Of a stretch of DNA of 64,000 nucleotides, positions 42,598-52,700 are shown one piece after another (the first letter of the stretch is position 1; each line of letters opens with the position of its first letter). A program made the translations under genes and the position numbers. Source of the DNA: an uncultured Clostridia bacterium (GTDB lineage: Bacteria; Bacillota; Clostridia; Oscillospirales; Ruminococcaceae); contig CANDVA010000012.1 in the NCBI GenBank assembly GCA_947389015.1, forward strand, positions 1 through 64,000. The letters are read 5' to 3'. Under the pieces are notes generated by a model that made no database searches, was not told the origin of the DNA, and worked only from the letters and a program-made list of their open reading frames with translations.

Positions 42598-44838
42598 ATG
42601 GGACAGAATAACGTTTTTTACAGGCTCGCGCCGTTCATACAGGATTATATTTACCGCAATAAGTGGGAGGAGCTGCGTGATATTCAGGTTGCCGCCGCCG
42701 AGATAATCTTCGATACCGACGACAATCTGCTGCTCACCTCGGGCACGGCTAGCGGAAAGACCGAAGCCGCGTTTCTCCCCGTGATAACGCAGCTCTGGGA
42801 GAACCCTGCGGGCAGCGTGGGAGCGCTATATATTTCGCCATTGAAAGCACTGATAAACGATCAGTTCGAGCGACTTGAGGAGCTTCTCGAGGAAGCGGAC
42901 ATACCGGTCACGAAATGGCACGGCGACGCTTCACCCTCCGCGAAAAAGAAGCTTGTCAAAAATCCGCGCGGCATAATGCAGACCACTCCAGAAAGTCTGG
43001 AGAGCTTGCTTATGCGCAACAGCTCCAACGCCTACCGACTGTTTTCCGACCTGCGTTTCGTCATTATCGACGAGGTGCATTATTTTATGGACAACGACCG
43101 CGGCTTGCAGCTCCTGTCTATATTGGAGCGACTTCAGCGGATTATCGGCTTTATTCCGCGGAGAATAGGTCTTTCCGCGACCCTCGGCGACTGCACCAAT
43201 GCCGAGAAATGGCTCTGTATGGGTACGGATGTGCCATGCAATACTCCAAAAGTTCATGATAAAAACCGCAGGGTGCGCTTGTCGGTACGGTTTTTTCCGT
43301 TAGCCGAAAAGATACCTAATTCCGACAGCAAAACGCTTCTCGAGCATTATTATGAATACCTCTACGAGAGTACTCACGCCAAGCGGTGCATACTATTCTC
43401 CAACAGCAAGGGCGAGGTGGAGGAGAACATTGCGCATATGAAACGGCTGTCCGAGAAAAATCATGGCAGCGACTGTTATCTTGTCCACCACGCGAATATT
43501 TCTCCCGCGCTGCGCGAATTCGCCGAAAAGCGAATGAAATCGAGCGAGCTGCCCGTATGTACGGGAGCGACGGTGACGCTCGAGCTTGGTATCGACCTCG
43601 GACATCTGGAGCGAATAGTTCAGACGGGTTGTCCGCTTACGGTTTCCGGTCTGGTACAGCGTCTCGGACGAACGGGACGTCGCGGCGACGCGATAGGCGA
43701 AATGCGCTTCGCGTTCCGCTGGGACATGAGCCTGCCGCCGAATACGTTCTATAAAGAGGTCAACTGGGACCTTGTGATGTGCGCGGCAATGATACTTTTG
43801 TATACTCAAGAAAAATGGGTCGAGCCGATGTATCTTCCCAAACTGCCGTATAGCCTGTTGTATCATCAGACCATGTCGATACTCGCGGCAAGCGGCTCGG
43901 TTCAGCCAAAGGAGCTTGCGCGGCAGGTGCTCACGCTGGCGGTTTTCCGATACGTTTCCAAGGAGGATTATCTGCTTCTTCTGCGTCATATGCTTGAGAA
44001 CGGACAGCTTGAGCGCGGCGAGGACGGGCTGATGATCGGCGAAAAGGGCGAAGCTGCAGTGAACAATTACGAGTTTCTGGCGGTGTTTTCCGTTCCCGTT
44101 GAGTACACGGTGCGGAGCAGCGCGGGAAACGGGGCGTCGGCGGAGATAATCGGCACGGTGCAGAACCCGTTTCCGCCGAAATCGCAGTTTGCGCTCGCGG
44201 GGCAGGCATGGGAGGTCACGGAGCTTGACAAGAAGCAGCAGACGATATACGTCAAGAGGATAGAGGGCATTTCCGCTAATACGTGGACGGATACGGGCAA
44301 CGAGTACGTTCACACCAAGGTGATGAAGAAGATGCTGGAAGTTCTCCGCAGCGACGAGCAGTACGCGTTCCTCGACGAGAGCGCCCGCAAGCGTCTCGAC
44401 GATATACGCCGTCTATGCAGAAACGCGTCAATGAGCGGCGAGACGATAAGCGACTGCGAGCTTGCGAGCGGCACGGTATCCGAGGGAGAACGTATCGTTA
44501 TACCGCTCTCCGAGACGGTATTCGCGGTGTTTCCGTTTCTGGGAACCCGCGGCACAATGGCTCTGCTTTACGCGCTTCGCGAGCGCGGATTTCAAGCGAA
44601 TGTATGGCTCCAGCGTTACATTCCCGTATGTATTGAGGTGCAGACCGATATGGGAAGGGAAGCGCTTACCGCCGCGCTGAACGAGATAAAGGCGGACGGC
44701 GCGGACAAGTATTCGTTCAGAATTCCCGAAAACTGCGAGATAGCGGGGAAGTTCAACGACTATATCCCGCGGCAATTATTGATAAAGCAGTATATTGAGG
44801 ACTATCTCGATACTGACGAACTGAGATTAATGGAATAA
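42598..44838 (+). CDS. Lhr-like DEAD/DEVH-box helicase (BrxHI-like)
   Basis: 746 residues. Motifs in order: Walker A LLTSGTASGKTEAAFLP (about 45-61), SPLKALINDQ (motif Ia), TTPESLESLL, DEVH in VIIDEVHYFMD (158-161), SATLGD (motif III, 193-198), and QRLGRTGRRGD (motif VI, 354-364). This pattern is that of the Lhr group of superfamily 2. The C-terminal 350 residues are a domain of unknown type. The BREX type 2 BrxHI protein is of this kind and pairs with BrxD. It ends the five-gene operon, directly before a strong terminator. An ordinary DNA-repair helicase is the alternative reading. Confidence 0.88.
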   Translation: MGQNNVFYRLAPFIQDYIYRNKWEELRDIQVAAAEIIFDTDDNLLLTSGTASGKTEAAFLPVITQLWENPAGSVGALYISPLKALINDQFERLEELLEEADIPVTKWHGDASPSAKKKLVKNPRGIMQTTPESLESLLMRNSSNAYRLFSDLRFVIIDEVHYFMDNDRGLQLLSILERLQRIIGFIPRRIGLSATLGDCTNAEKWLCMGTDVPCNTPKVHDKNRRVRLSVRFFPLAEKIPNSDSKTLLEHYYEYLYESTHAKRCILFSNSKGEVEENIAHMKRLSEKNHGSDCYLVHHANISPALREFAEKRMKSSELPVCTGATVTLELGIDLGHLERIVQTGCPLTVSGLVQRLGRTGRRGDAIGEMRFAFRWDMSLPPNTFYKEVNWDLVMCAAMILLYTQEKWVEPMYLPKLPYSLLYHQTMSILAASGSVQPKELARQVLTLAVFRYVSKEDYLLLLRHMLENGQLERGEDGLMIGEKGEAAVNNYEFLAVFSVPVEYTVRSSAGNGASAEIIGTVQNPFPPKSQFALAGQAWEVTELDKKQQTIYVKRIEGISANTWTDTGNEYVHTKVMKKMLEVLRSDEQYAFLDESARKRLDDIRRLCRNASMSGETISDCELASGTVSEGERIVIPLSETVFAVFPFLGTRGTMALLYALRERGFQANVWLQRYIPVCIEVQTDMGREALTAALNEIKADGADKYSFRIPENCEIAGKFNDYIPRQLLIKQYIEDYLDTDELRLME

Positions 44839-44843
44839 AAAAT

Positions 44844-44867
44844 GCCGCTGTTCAAACGAACAGCGGC
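44844..44867. terminator. Bidirectional terminator between the helicase and tuf
   Basis: A perfect 10-base stem GCCGCTGTTC with loop AAAC, followed by ATTTTGTTTTG on the plus strand and preceded by AAAAAA, which gives a T-run on the minus strand. It serves both convergent genes. Confidence 0.88.
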
Positions 44868-44892
44868 ACATTTTGTTTTGTTAATCGTTAAA

Positions 44893-46128
44893 TTACTCAG
44901 CAATCTTTGTAACAACGCCGGAGCCAACGGTACGACCACCCTCACGGATAGCGAAACGCAGACCCTCCTCAATAGCGATAGGAGTGATAAGCTCAACATC
45001 CATTACAACGTTATCGCCGGGCATGCACATTTCCTTATCGGCAGGCAGTGTGATTACGCCGGTAACGTCGGTAGTTCTGAAGAAGAACTGCGGACGGTAG
45101 TTGGAAACGAACGGAGTGTGACGACCGCCCTCTTCCTTCTTAAGAACGTAAACCTGACCGCTGAACTTGGTGTGCGGGTGAATAGAACCGGGCTTGCAGA
45201 GAACCTGACCACGCTCAATCTGATCACGTGTGATACCACGGAGCAGCGCGCCGATGTTGTAGCCCGCAACAGCCTCGTCAAGGGTCTTTCTGAACATCTC
45301 AAGACCTGTAACGACAGTGCTCTTGGGCTCGTCAACCAGACCGGTGATCTCAACGGTATCGTTTACCTTTACAACGCCGCGCTCTACACGACCGGTAGCA
45401 ACGGTACCACGACCGGTGATGGTCATAGTATCCTCAACAGGCATCAAGAAAGGCTTGTTCTCGTCTCTCTCGGGAGCGGGAATGTAGGAATCGATAGCTT
45501 CCATCAGCTTCTTGATGCAAGCGTACTCGGGAGCGTCGGGATCCTTGGAATCGGAATCCAGAGCAACCTTTGCGGAGCCGCGGATGATCGGGATGTCGTC
45601 TCCGGGGAAGCCGTTCTTGGACAGCTCGCCGCGGATATCCATATCAACCAGCTCAAGCATCTCATCGGGATCGTTGTACTCGCCGGTAGCGGGATCGTAC
45701 TCGCCTGCATCGTCGCACTTGTTGATAAATACAACCATTGCGGGAACGCCAACCTGACGTGCGAGCAGAATGTGCTCTTTGGTCTGAGCCATAGGACCGT
45801 CGGTACCCGCAACAACGAGTACAGCGCCGTCCATCTGAGCCGCACCGGTGATCATGTTCTTGATATAGTCGGCATGGCCGGGGCAGTCAACGTGAGCGTA
45901 GTGACGCGCGTCGGTCTCATACTCAACGTGAGCGGTATTGATCGTGATGCCGCGCTCTCTCTCCTCGGGAGCCTTATCAATCATATCATAAGCCTCAAAC
46001 TTAGCCTGACCCTTGAGTGCCAGCCACTTTGTGATAGCAGCGGTCAGAGTGGTCTTACCGTGGTCAACGTGACCGATGGTACCGATATTAACATGGGGTT
46101 TGCTGGAATTATATTTTTCCTTAGCCAT
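44893..46128 (-). CDS. tuf: Elongation factor Tu
   Basis: EF-Tu carries aminoacyl-tRNA to the ribosome with GTP. Of 411 residues, G1 is [10 protein letters not shown]3 is DCPGHADY, G4 is NKCD; domains 2 and 3 are complete to the KIAE end. The usual length is near 395-400. The extra residues lie mainly right after [21 protein letters not shown], where most bacteria have only a few residues. AGGAGG lies before the ATG. It has its own promoter at 46189-46217 and follows fusA in the normal str order. Confidence 0.98.
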   Translation of the reverse strand: MAKEKYNSSKPHVNIGTIGHVDHGKTTLTAAITKWLALKGQAKFEAYDMIDKAPEERERGITINTAHVEYETDARHYAHVDCPGHADYIKNMITGAAQMDGAVLVVAGTDGPMAQTKEHILLARQVGVPAMVVFINKCDDAGEYDPATGEYNDPDEMLELVDMDIRGELSKNGFPGDDIPIIRGSAKVALDSDSKDPDAPEYACIKKLMEAIDSYIPAPERDENKPFLMPVEDTMTITGRGTVATGRVERGVVKVNDTVEITGLVDEPKSTVVTGLEMFRKTLDEAVAGYNIGALLRGITRDQIERGQVLCKPGSIHPHTKFSGQVYVLKKEEGGRHTPFVSNYRPQFFFRTTDVTGVITLPADKEMCMPGDNVVMDVELITPIAIEEGLRFAIREGGRTVGSGVVTKIAE

Positions 46129-46188
46129 TGGTATTTCCTCCTTTAATAGGCATTTGGGCGTTTTGCCCGAAAAAATGTTTACAGTAAT

Positions 46189-46217
46189 ATTCTACCATTT
46201 TTTGTGGAAAAAATCAA
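46189..46217 (-). promoter_or_regulatory. Internal promoter of tuf
   Basis: Minus strand: TTGATT (46212-46217), a 17-base spacer and TAGAAT (46189-46194), 61 bases before the ATG. It would allow extra tuf transcription beyond the str operon. Confidence 0.65.
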
Positions 46218-46267
46218 GTAGTTTTCTCAATATTCCACAAATATTTTCAACGGAATGTCAACAAATG

Positions 46268-48355
46268 TTAATCATTCTGCTTTCTCTTGGACATAATGCC
46301 CTCGGCGATGTTCTTGGGAACCTCGATATAGCTGTGCGGCTCCATAACGTACTGACCGCGTCCCTGTGTCTTGGAGCGGAGGTCGTTGGAGTAACCGAAC
46401 ATCTCGGAGAGCGGAACGAGAGCGGTGATCTGCTCCGTACCGAAGCGGGATTCCTGACCCTGTATCTGTCCGCGGCGCGATGTGAGATCGCCGATGACCG
46501 TACCGGTGTAATCTGACGGACATACAACTACGACCTTCATGATCGGCTCGAGGATTATCGAGCTTGCCTTTCTGAGGGCTTCCTTGATAGCCATAGAGCC
46601 CGCGATCTTAAACGCCATTTCGGACGAGTCTACCTCGTGGTAGGAACCGTCGTACAGCGAGACCTTAAGGTCTACAACCGGGTAGCCTGCGAGAACGCCT
46701 GCGTTCAGCGCACCCTGGATACCTGCGTCAACAGCGGGGATAAACTCCTTCGGGATAGCGCCGCCGACTACGTCGTTGCTGAACTCGTAGCCCTTGCCGC
46801 TTTCGTTAGGCTCTACGCGGATCTTTACATGACCGTACTGACCCGAACCGCCCGACTGACGTTTGTACTTCATATCAACGTCGGCATTGCCCGTAATGGT
46901 CTCCTTGTAGGCAACCTGGGGAGCACCAACGTTCGCCTCAACCTTGAACTCGCGCAGCAGTCTGTCGACGATGATCTCGAGGTGAAGCTCGCCCATACCT
47001 GCGATAATGGTCTGACCCGTTTCCTGATTTGTCCAGGTCTTGAAGGTCGGATCCTCTTCCGCGAGCTTTGCGAGACCGATAGCCATTTTCTCCTGACCCG
47101 CCTTGGTCTTGGGCTCGATAGCCAAATCGATAACGGGCTCGGGGAAGTCCATGGACTCGAGAATTATCGGATGAGCGGGATCGCAGAACGTATCGCCCGT
47201 AGTAGTGTACTTTGTACCTACGACAGCCGCGATATCTCCACACGGACAAGCCTCAATATCCTGTCTGTGGTTGGAGTGCATCTGCAAAATACGTCCCATA
47301 CGCTCGTTTTTGTCCTTGGTGGAGTTGAGAACGCTTGTACCGGCCTCAACGAAACCGGAGTAAACTCTGAAAAAGCAGAGCTTACCAACGAACGGATCTG
47401 TCGCGATCTTGAACGCGAGCGCGGAGAACGGCTCCTTATCGCCGGGATGACGCTCCTCCTCCTCACCCGTCTCGGGATTGGTTCCCTTGATAGCGGGAAT
47501 ATCAAGAGGCGACGGCATAAAGTCGACGATAGCGTCGAGCAGCTTCTGAACGCCCTTGTTTCTGTAAGATGTTCCGCAGCACACGGGAACGAACTTGTTG
47601 TCGATCGTGCCCTTGCGGATAGCCTTTTTGATCTCCTCGGCGGTGAAGTCGGCTCCCTCGTTCTCGAGGTAACGCTCCATAAGGTCGTCGTCAAGCTCGG
47701 CTACCTTTTCAAGCAGATTAGCTCTGTACTCCTCAGCTTTGTCCTTCATGTCCGCGGGAATCTCCTCGACGCGCATATCCTTGCCGAGGTCGTCATAGTA
47801 AATATCGGCATTCATCTCGATAAGGTCGATAATGCCCTTGAAGTCCTGCTCAGCGCCGATAGGCAACTGAATCGGGACAGCGTTGCACTTCAGTCTGTCG
47901 TGCATCATATCCACTACGTTATAAAAGTTCGCGCCCATAATGTCCATCTTATTTACATAAGCCATTCTGGGTACGTGATAGTTGTCCGCCTGACGCCAAA
48001 CTGTTTCGGACTGCGGCTCAACGCCGCCCTTTGCGCAAAATACAGTGACAGAGCCGTCAAGCACTCTCAGAGAACGCTGAACCTCAACAGTGAAGTCAAC
48101 GTGACCGGGAGTATCGATAATATTGATACGGTGCTCTTTCCAGAACGCGGTGGTAGCGGCGGAGGTGATAGTGATGCCTCTCTCCTTCTCCTGATCCATC
48201 CAGTCCATTGTGGAAGCGCCCTCGTGCGTCTCACCCATTTTATAGTTGACGCCCGTATAGAACAGGATACGCTCCGTGGTGGTGGTCTTACCCGCGTCGA
48301 TATGAGCCATGATACCAATATTACGTGTCATTTCAAGAGAAACGTCTCTTTTCAT
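46268..48355 (-). CDS. fusA: Elongation factor G
   Basis: EF-G moves tRNAs and mRNA through the ribosome after peptide transfer. 695 residues with G1 [10 protein letters not shown]3 DTPGHVDF, G4 NKMD, then domains II-V. Domain IV has the tip [13 protein letters not shown], and the C-terminal V domain ends with [17 protein letters not shown]. Length is normal, and no tet(M)-like change is seen. The ATG at 48355 has GGAGGAA upstream. The leader in front contains crossing complementary segments (see 48380-48478). Confidence 0.98.
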   Translation of the reverse strand: MKRDVSLEMTRNIGIMAHIDAGKTTTTERILFYTGVNYKMGETHEGASTMDWMDQEKERGITITSAATTAFWKEHRINIIDTPGHVDFTVEVQRSLRVLDGSVTVFCAKGGVEPQSETVWRQADNYHVPRMAYVNKMDIMGANFYNVVDMMHDRLKCNAVPIQLPIGAEQDFKGIIDLIEMNADIYYDDLGKDMRVEEIPADMKDKAEEYRANLLEKVAELDDDLMERYLENEGADFTAEEIKKAIRKGTIDNKFVPVCCGTSYRNKGVQKLLDAIVDFMPSPLDIPAIKGTNPETGEEEERHPGDKEPFSALAFKIATDPFVGKLCFFRVYSGFVEAGTSVLNSTKDKNERMGRILQMHSNHRQDIEACPCGDIAAVVGTKYTTTGDTFCDPAHPIILESMDFPEPVIDLAIEPKTKAGQEKMAIGLAKLAEEDPTFKTWTNQETGQTIIAGMGELHLEIIVDRLLREFKVEANVGAPQVAYKETITGNADVDMKYKRQSGGSGQYGHVKIRVEPNESGKGYEFSNDVVGGAIPKEFIPAVDAGIQGALNAGVLAGYPVVDLKVSLYDGSYHEVDSSEMAFKIAGSMAIKEALRKASSIILEPIMKVVVVCPSDYTGTVIGDLTSRRGQIQGQESRFGTEQITALVPLSEMFGYSNDLRSKTQGRGQYVMEPHSYIEVPKNIAEGIMSKRKQND

Positions 48356-48379
48356 AAATTCCTCCGTAATACATCCTGA

Positions 48380-48478
48380 TAGCCCAAAGAATTAAACGCC
48401 GCAGAGTTTATTAGCAACAGTAGATCTACACATTGTTAATAATTCCGCTTTATTTAATTGGGCTAGACGGCGTTTAAT
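48380..48478 (-). promoter_or_regulatory. rpsG-fusA leader with crossing complementary segments
   Basis: In the mRNA (minus strand) the order is Q (11 bases, 48478-48468), P (8 bases, 48465-48458), then Q' (48401-48391) and P' (48387-48380). Q pairs exactly with Q' and P with P', so the two stems cross: either a pseudoknot or two exclusive hairpins. Q begins just after the rpsG stop codon, and P' ends about 25 bases before the fusA ATG. Translation of fusA might be controlled by which stem forms. Confidence 0.55.
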
Positions 48479-48479
48479 T

Positions 48480-48950
48480 TTACCACTTAAAGTGAGCAAA
48501 TGCCTTATTAGCCTCTGCCATCTTGTGGGTATCGTCACGCTTTTTGCACGCGCCGCCCTGATTGTTCAGCGCGTCGCATATCTCGTTTGCAAGTCTTTCT
48601 TTCATAGTCTTTTCGCTGCGGTCGCGGCTGTACTTGGTTATCCAACGCAAGCCGAGAGTGCGGCGTCTTTCGGGACGAACCTCCATAGGAACCTGGTAGG
48701 TCGCACCGCCGACACGTCTTGCCTTGACCTCGAGCTGGGGCATAATGTTCTCCATTGCCTCCTCGAAAGCCTCAAGCGGCTCCTTGCCGGTCTTTTCGGC
48801 AACAATCTCAAACGCGCCGTAAACGATCTTCTGGGCCACGCCCTTCTTTCCGTCAAGCATGATGTTGTTGATAAGTCTTGTTACCAACTCCGAACCGTAA
48901 AGCGGATCCGGCAGAACCTCACGCTTGGGGACATTACCTCTTCTTGGCAC
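48480..48950 (-). CDS. rpsG: Ribosomal protein S7
   Basis: 156 residues, the normal length. The start is GTG at 48950 ([11 protein letters not shown]...), with GGAGG upstream; the longer ORF to 49046 is not family-like. It binds the 3' major domain of 16S rRNA and starts head assembly of the 30S subunit. The conserved [36 protein letters not shown] and the [14 protein letters not shown] end are present. A small hairpin lies just ahead of the ribosome site, and S7 is known in other bacteria to repress its own operon. Confidence 0.98.
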   Translation of the reverse strand: MPRRGNVPKREVLPDPLYGSELVTRLINNIMLDGKKGVAQKIVYGAFEIVAEKTGKEPLEAFEEAMENIMPQLEVKARRVGGATYQVPMEVRPERRRTLGLRWITKYSRDRSEKTMKERLANEICDALNNQGGACKKRDDTHKMAEANKAFAHFKW

Positions 48951-48976
48951 TTTAACTTCCCTCCTTACATTATTGC

Positions 48977-49001
48977 GGGGCATCCGTTGCGGATGATCCC
49001 C
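48977..49001 (-). promoter_or_regulatory. Hairpin upstream of rpsG
   Basis: CATCCG and CGGATG pair around a 3-base loop, and GGGG pairs with CCCC with a two-base bulge, 27 bases before the GTG of rpsG. It is a candidate for S7 autoregulation, as in the S12-S7 spacer of E. coli; the likeness is by position and not by sequence. Confidence 0.4.
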
Positions 49002-49105
49002 AATGAAATCATAGGTACTCGAAAGCGTTTCACTCCCGCTATCCAAACAAAAGGCAATGCTTTATTGCTAAATAATGCCTGTTTGACAGCTTTCAGGAAT
49101 TGAAA

Positions 49106-49531
49106 TCAAGCCTTCTTTCCTGCCTTCGGACGCTTTGCACCGTACTTGGAGCGTCCCTGCATTCTTTTGTCAACGCCCTGAGCGTCGAGAGTTCCTCTTA
49201 CGATGTGGTAACGCACACCGGGGAGGTCCTTGACACGTCCGCCTCTAATAAGTACGACGGAGTGCTCCTGCAGTTTGTGTCCGATACCGGGGATATACGC
49301 CGTGACCTCGTAGCCGTTGGATATCTTGACTCTGGCAACCTTTCTCATAGCCGAGTTAGGCTTTTTGGGAGTCTGAGTTCTTACAGCGGTGCATACTCCG
49401 CGCTTTTGGGGAGAGTGCTGGTCAATCTGCTCCTTGTGGAGGGTATTCATACCTTTCTGGAGCGCCGGCGCCTTGGATTTCTTGGTAGAAACCTGACGAC
49501 CCTTGCGAACAAGCTGGTTAAACGTAGGCAC
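49106..49531 (-). CDS. rpsL: Ribosomal protein S12
   Basis: S12 shapes the decoding centre. 141 residues with [13 protein letters not shown] at the start, [15 protein letters not shown] and [32 protein letters not shown]. The Lys residues changed in streptomycin-resistant mutants (in TPKKPNS and GRVKDLPG) are wild type. It is the first gene of the str operon, expressed from the promoter at 49617-49645. Confidence 0.98.
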   Translation of the reverse strand: MPTFNQLVRKGRQVSTKKSKAPALQKGMNTLHKEQIDQHSPQKRGVCTAVRTQTPKKPNSAMRKVARVKISNGYEVTAYIPGIGHKLQEHSVVLIRGGRVKDLPGVRYHIVRGTLDAQGVDKRMQGRSKYGAKRPKAGKKA

Positions 49532-49616
49532 TATTTTTCACCTCTTCCTTAAATATAAAATATTCCGTGTATTATTATTTCCTCTTATAGAAAAATATAC
49601 TAACACACATTCATAA

Positions 49617-49645
49617 ATTATATAGAAAAAAGCGGCGTTTGTCAA
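49617..49645 (-). promoter_or_regulatory. Consensus promoter of the str operon
   Basis: Minus strand: TTGACA (49640-49645), a 17-base spacer, TATAAT (49617-49622): a perfect sigma-A consensus. The -35 box falls inside the downstream arm of the rpoC terminator hairpin. Confidence 0.9.
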
Positions 49646-49678
49646 GGCTTTTTTCAAAACTTTGTGACAACCGCCGCT
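49631..49678 (-). terminator. rpoC terminator
   Basis: AGCGGCGGTTGTC and GACAAACGCCGCT pair (13 and 13 bases, one bulge or shifted base) around a 22-base loop, followed on the minus strand by TTTTTTCTAT. It begins 47 bases after the rpoC stop. Confidence 0.85.
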
Positions 49679-49725
49679 AAAAATTATTTATAAAATTTGC
49701 TTTTTGTGCATTTTAACGAACACTG

Positions 49726-52700
49726 TCATGCGTTCTCATCTACCGTGGTGCCGCCGTCGGTCTCCATAGGGGGAACGATCTCGGTATTGACGTTCAACGC
49801 GTCATCAATATGTCCCTCAAGTTCAGCGGTCAGAGCGTCCTGCTCCGCCTTAGCCTCCGCCTCGGCAGCCGCCGCGGCTGCTTCCTCTTGCGCTTTGAGT
49901 CCCGTACCCGCGGGAATAAGCTTACCGATTATGATGTTCTCTTTAAGACCCGTAAGCGGATCGACCTTGCCACGGATAGCTGCCTCTGTGAGCACTCTCG
50001 TGGTCTCCTGGAATGATGCTGCCGACATAAAGCTGTCCGTCGCCAGAGACGCCTTTGTGATACCGAGAAGTACGGGTTCGCAGGTAGGCATTTCGACCGT
50101 CTCGCCCTGTTCCGCGCGCTCTTTCAGTTCGTCGCACATCGCAACATATTCGTTCTTTCCGACTACCGATCCCGCAAGAAGCGTACTGCTTCCCGGCTCA
50201 ATGATCCGTACCTTGCGCATCATCTGACGCACGATGACCTCAATGTGCTTGTCGTTAATATCAACACCCTGCTGACGGTACGGCTTCTGAACTTCGCTGA
50301 TAAGGTAATCCTGAACAGCCTTTTCGCCCTTTACAGCCAGAACGTCCGGCGGGTTGATAGAGCCCTCTGTCAGCGGGTCGCCCACTTCGACGCGGTCACC
50401 GTCCTGAACCTTCGGACGGTATCCGAATGGTACGGCATACGCCTCCTCGGTGCCGTCGTCGGCAGTGATTATAGCATGACGCGTTTTCTTGATTTCTTCG
50501 AACCTTACCGTGCCCGCGATCCTTGTGATGATCGCCGCGTTCTTCGGGTGACGGCTCTCGAACAGTTCTTCGACACGCGGAAGACCCTGTGTGATATCGT
50601 CCGCGCCGACAACGCCGCCCGTATGGAAGTTACGCATCGTAAGCTGCGTACCGGGCTCTCCGATAGACTGCGCCGCGATAACGCCCACAGCCTCGCCCTT
50701 GGTGATCAGCTGACCGTTTGCGAGTGAAGCGCCGTAGCACTTCGCGCACACGCCGTTTCTCAGTTCGCACGTGAGCACCGAGCGCACCTTTACGCGCTCA
50801 ACTCCCGTTTTAACTATCTTAGCCGCGTCACTGTCCGTGAGCAGCTTGTCTTTTGATATGGTGAACGAGCCGTCGGGAGCAGTGAAATCATCCGCCAGGA
50901 AGCGTCCGACAAGTCTCTCGCTGAGCTTTTCGATAAGCTCTCCGCCCTCGCGTATCTCGTAGACCTCGATACCGTTTGTCGTTCCGCAGTCGTCGCCGCG
51001 GATAATTACCTCCTGCGATACGTCGACAAGACGTCTCGTCAGATATCCCGAGTCGGCGGTACGGAGTGCTGTATCGGCAAGTCCTTTACGTGCGCCGCGC
51101 GAGGAGATGAAGTATTCGAGGACGTTCAGACCCTCACGGTAATTGGCTTTGATAGGCATTTCTATCGTCGCGCCCGAGGTGTTTGCAATAAGTCCGCGCA
51201 TACCCGCGAGCTGTCTTATCTGAGCGTCCGAACCACGCGCGCCCGAGTCAGCCATCATGTAGATGTTGTTATAGTGATCGAGGTTGTTGGTAAGCGCGGT
51301 CGAGACTTGTTTTGTCGCGTGTTCCCAAATATCGATAAAGTTCTTTTTGCGTTCGTTGTCGGAAATAAAGCCGCGCGAGAACCTCTTGTTAATAAACGCT
51401 ATCTTTTCGTCCGCCTGCTTGATGATTTCTGCCTTCTGAGGGGGAATCTCGGCGTCGCAGACCGCAACGGTGATTCCCGAACGGGTAGAGTATTTATAGC
51501 CCATGGCCTTGATATTATCAAGCAGCTTTGCCGTGCGGGCGGTACCGTGTATTTTCAGACAGCGGTCAATGATCTTTCCGAGCTCCTGCTTTCTTACCTT
51601 AAATCCTATCTCGTAATCCAGCTGATGATCGGGATCGCTTCTGTCAACGTAACCCAGATCCTGCGGTATATGCTCGTTGAAGATTATACGTCCCGCCGTA
51701 GTGGGTACTATTCTTGTTATGACGGTATCGCCAAGATCTTTCGTAACACGAACCTTTATAGCCGCATGAATGGAGATCACACCGTCCTGATATGCCATTA
51801 TAGCCTCGTTAGCGTCGCGGAACACCTTGCCCTCGCCCTTTTCGCCCGCCTTGTCAATGGTCAGGTAATAGGAGCCGAGCACCATATCCTGCGTAGGAAC
51901 GGTAACGGGCTTTCCGTCTGATGGCTTAAGGAGGTTCTTTGCGGCAAGCATAAGAGTTTTTGCCTCCTCCTGTGCCTCTTTGGAGAGCGGAAGATGTACT
52001 GCCATCTGATCGCCGTCGAAGTCCGCGTTGAACGCGGTACAGCACAGCGGATGCAGTTTGATGGCGCGTCCCTCGACCAGTATCGGCGAGAACGCCTGGA
52101 TACCAAGTCTGTGTAGCGTAGGCGCGCGGTTGAGCAATACGGGGTGATCCTTGATAACTTCCTCAAGAGAATCCCAGACCTTATCGTCCGCGCGTTCAAC
52201 AAGCTTTTTCGCCTGTTTAATGTTGGACGACACATCGCGCTTCACCAGATCGCGCAGTACAAACGGCTTGAACAGCTCCAGCGCCATTTCCTTAGGCAGA
52301 CCGCACTGCTCCATTTTCAGCTCGGGACCTACGACGATAACCGAACGTCCCGAATAGTCGACACGCTTACCGAGCAGATTCTGACGGAAACGTCCCTGCT
52401 TGCCCTTGAGCATATCGGACAGCGACTTCAGCGGACGGTTGTTGGAGCCCGTGTAGGCTCTTCCGTGTCTGCCATTGTCTATCAGCGCGTCAACAGCCTC
52501 CTGGAGCATACGCTTCTCGTTGCGCACGATAAGATCGGGTGCTTTTTTGGAGAGCAAATCCTTAAGTCGGTTATTTCTCATTACGACCTTGCGGTAAAGT
52601 TCGTTAAGGTCGGAGGTTGCGTAGCGACCCCCGTCCAGCTGTACCATGGGACGGATATCGGGCGGAATTACGGGAATTACGTCCAGTATCATCCATTCGG

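Noticed and set aside
44842-46146. A 434-codon plus-strand ORF opposite tuf
   Set aside because: It is a mirror frame made by the codon use of EF-Tu; no family features and no ribosome site.
46637-48379. A 580-codon plus-strand ORF opposite fusA
   Set aside because: Antisense shadow of EF-G, whose domains are complete on the minus strand.
49106-49531. Streptomycin-resistance changes in rpsL
   Set aside because: The two Lys residues usually altered are present as in sensitive strains.
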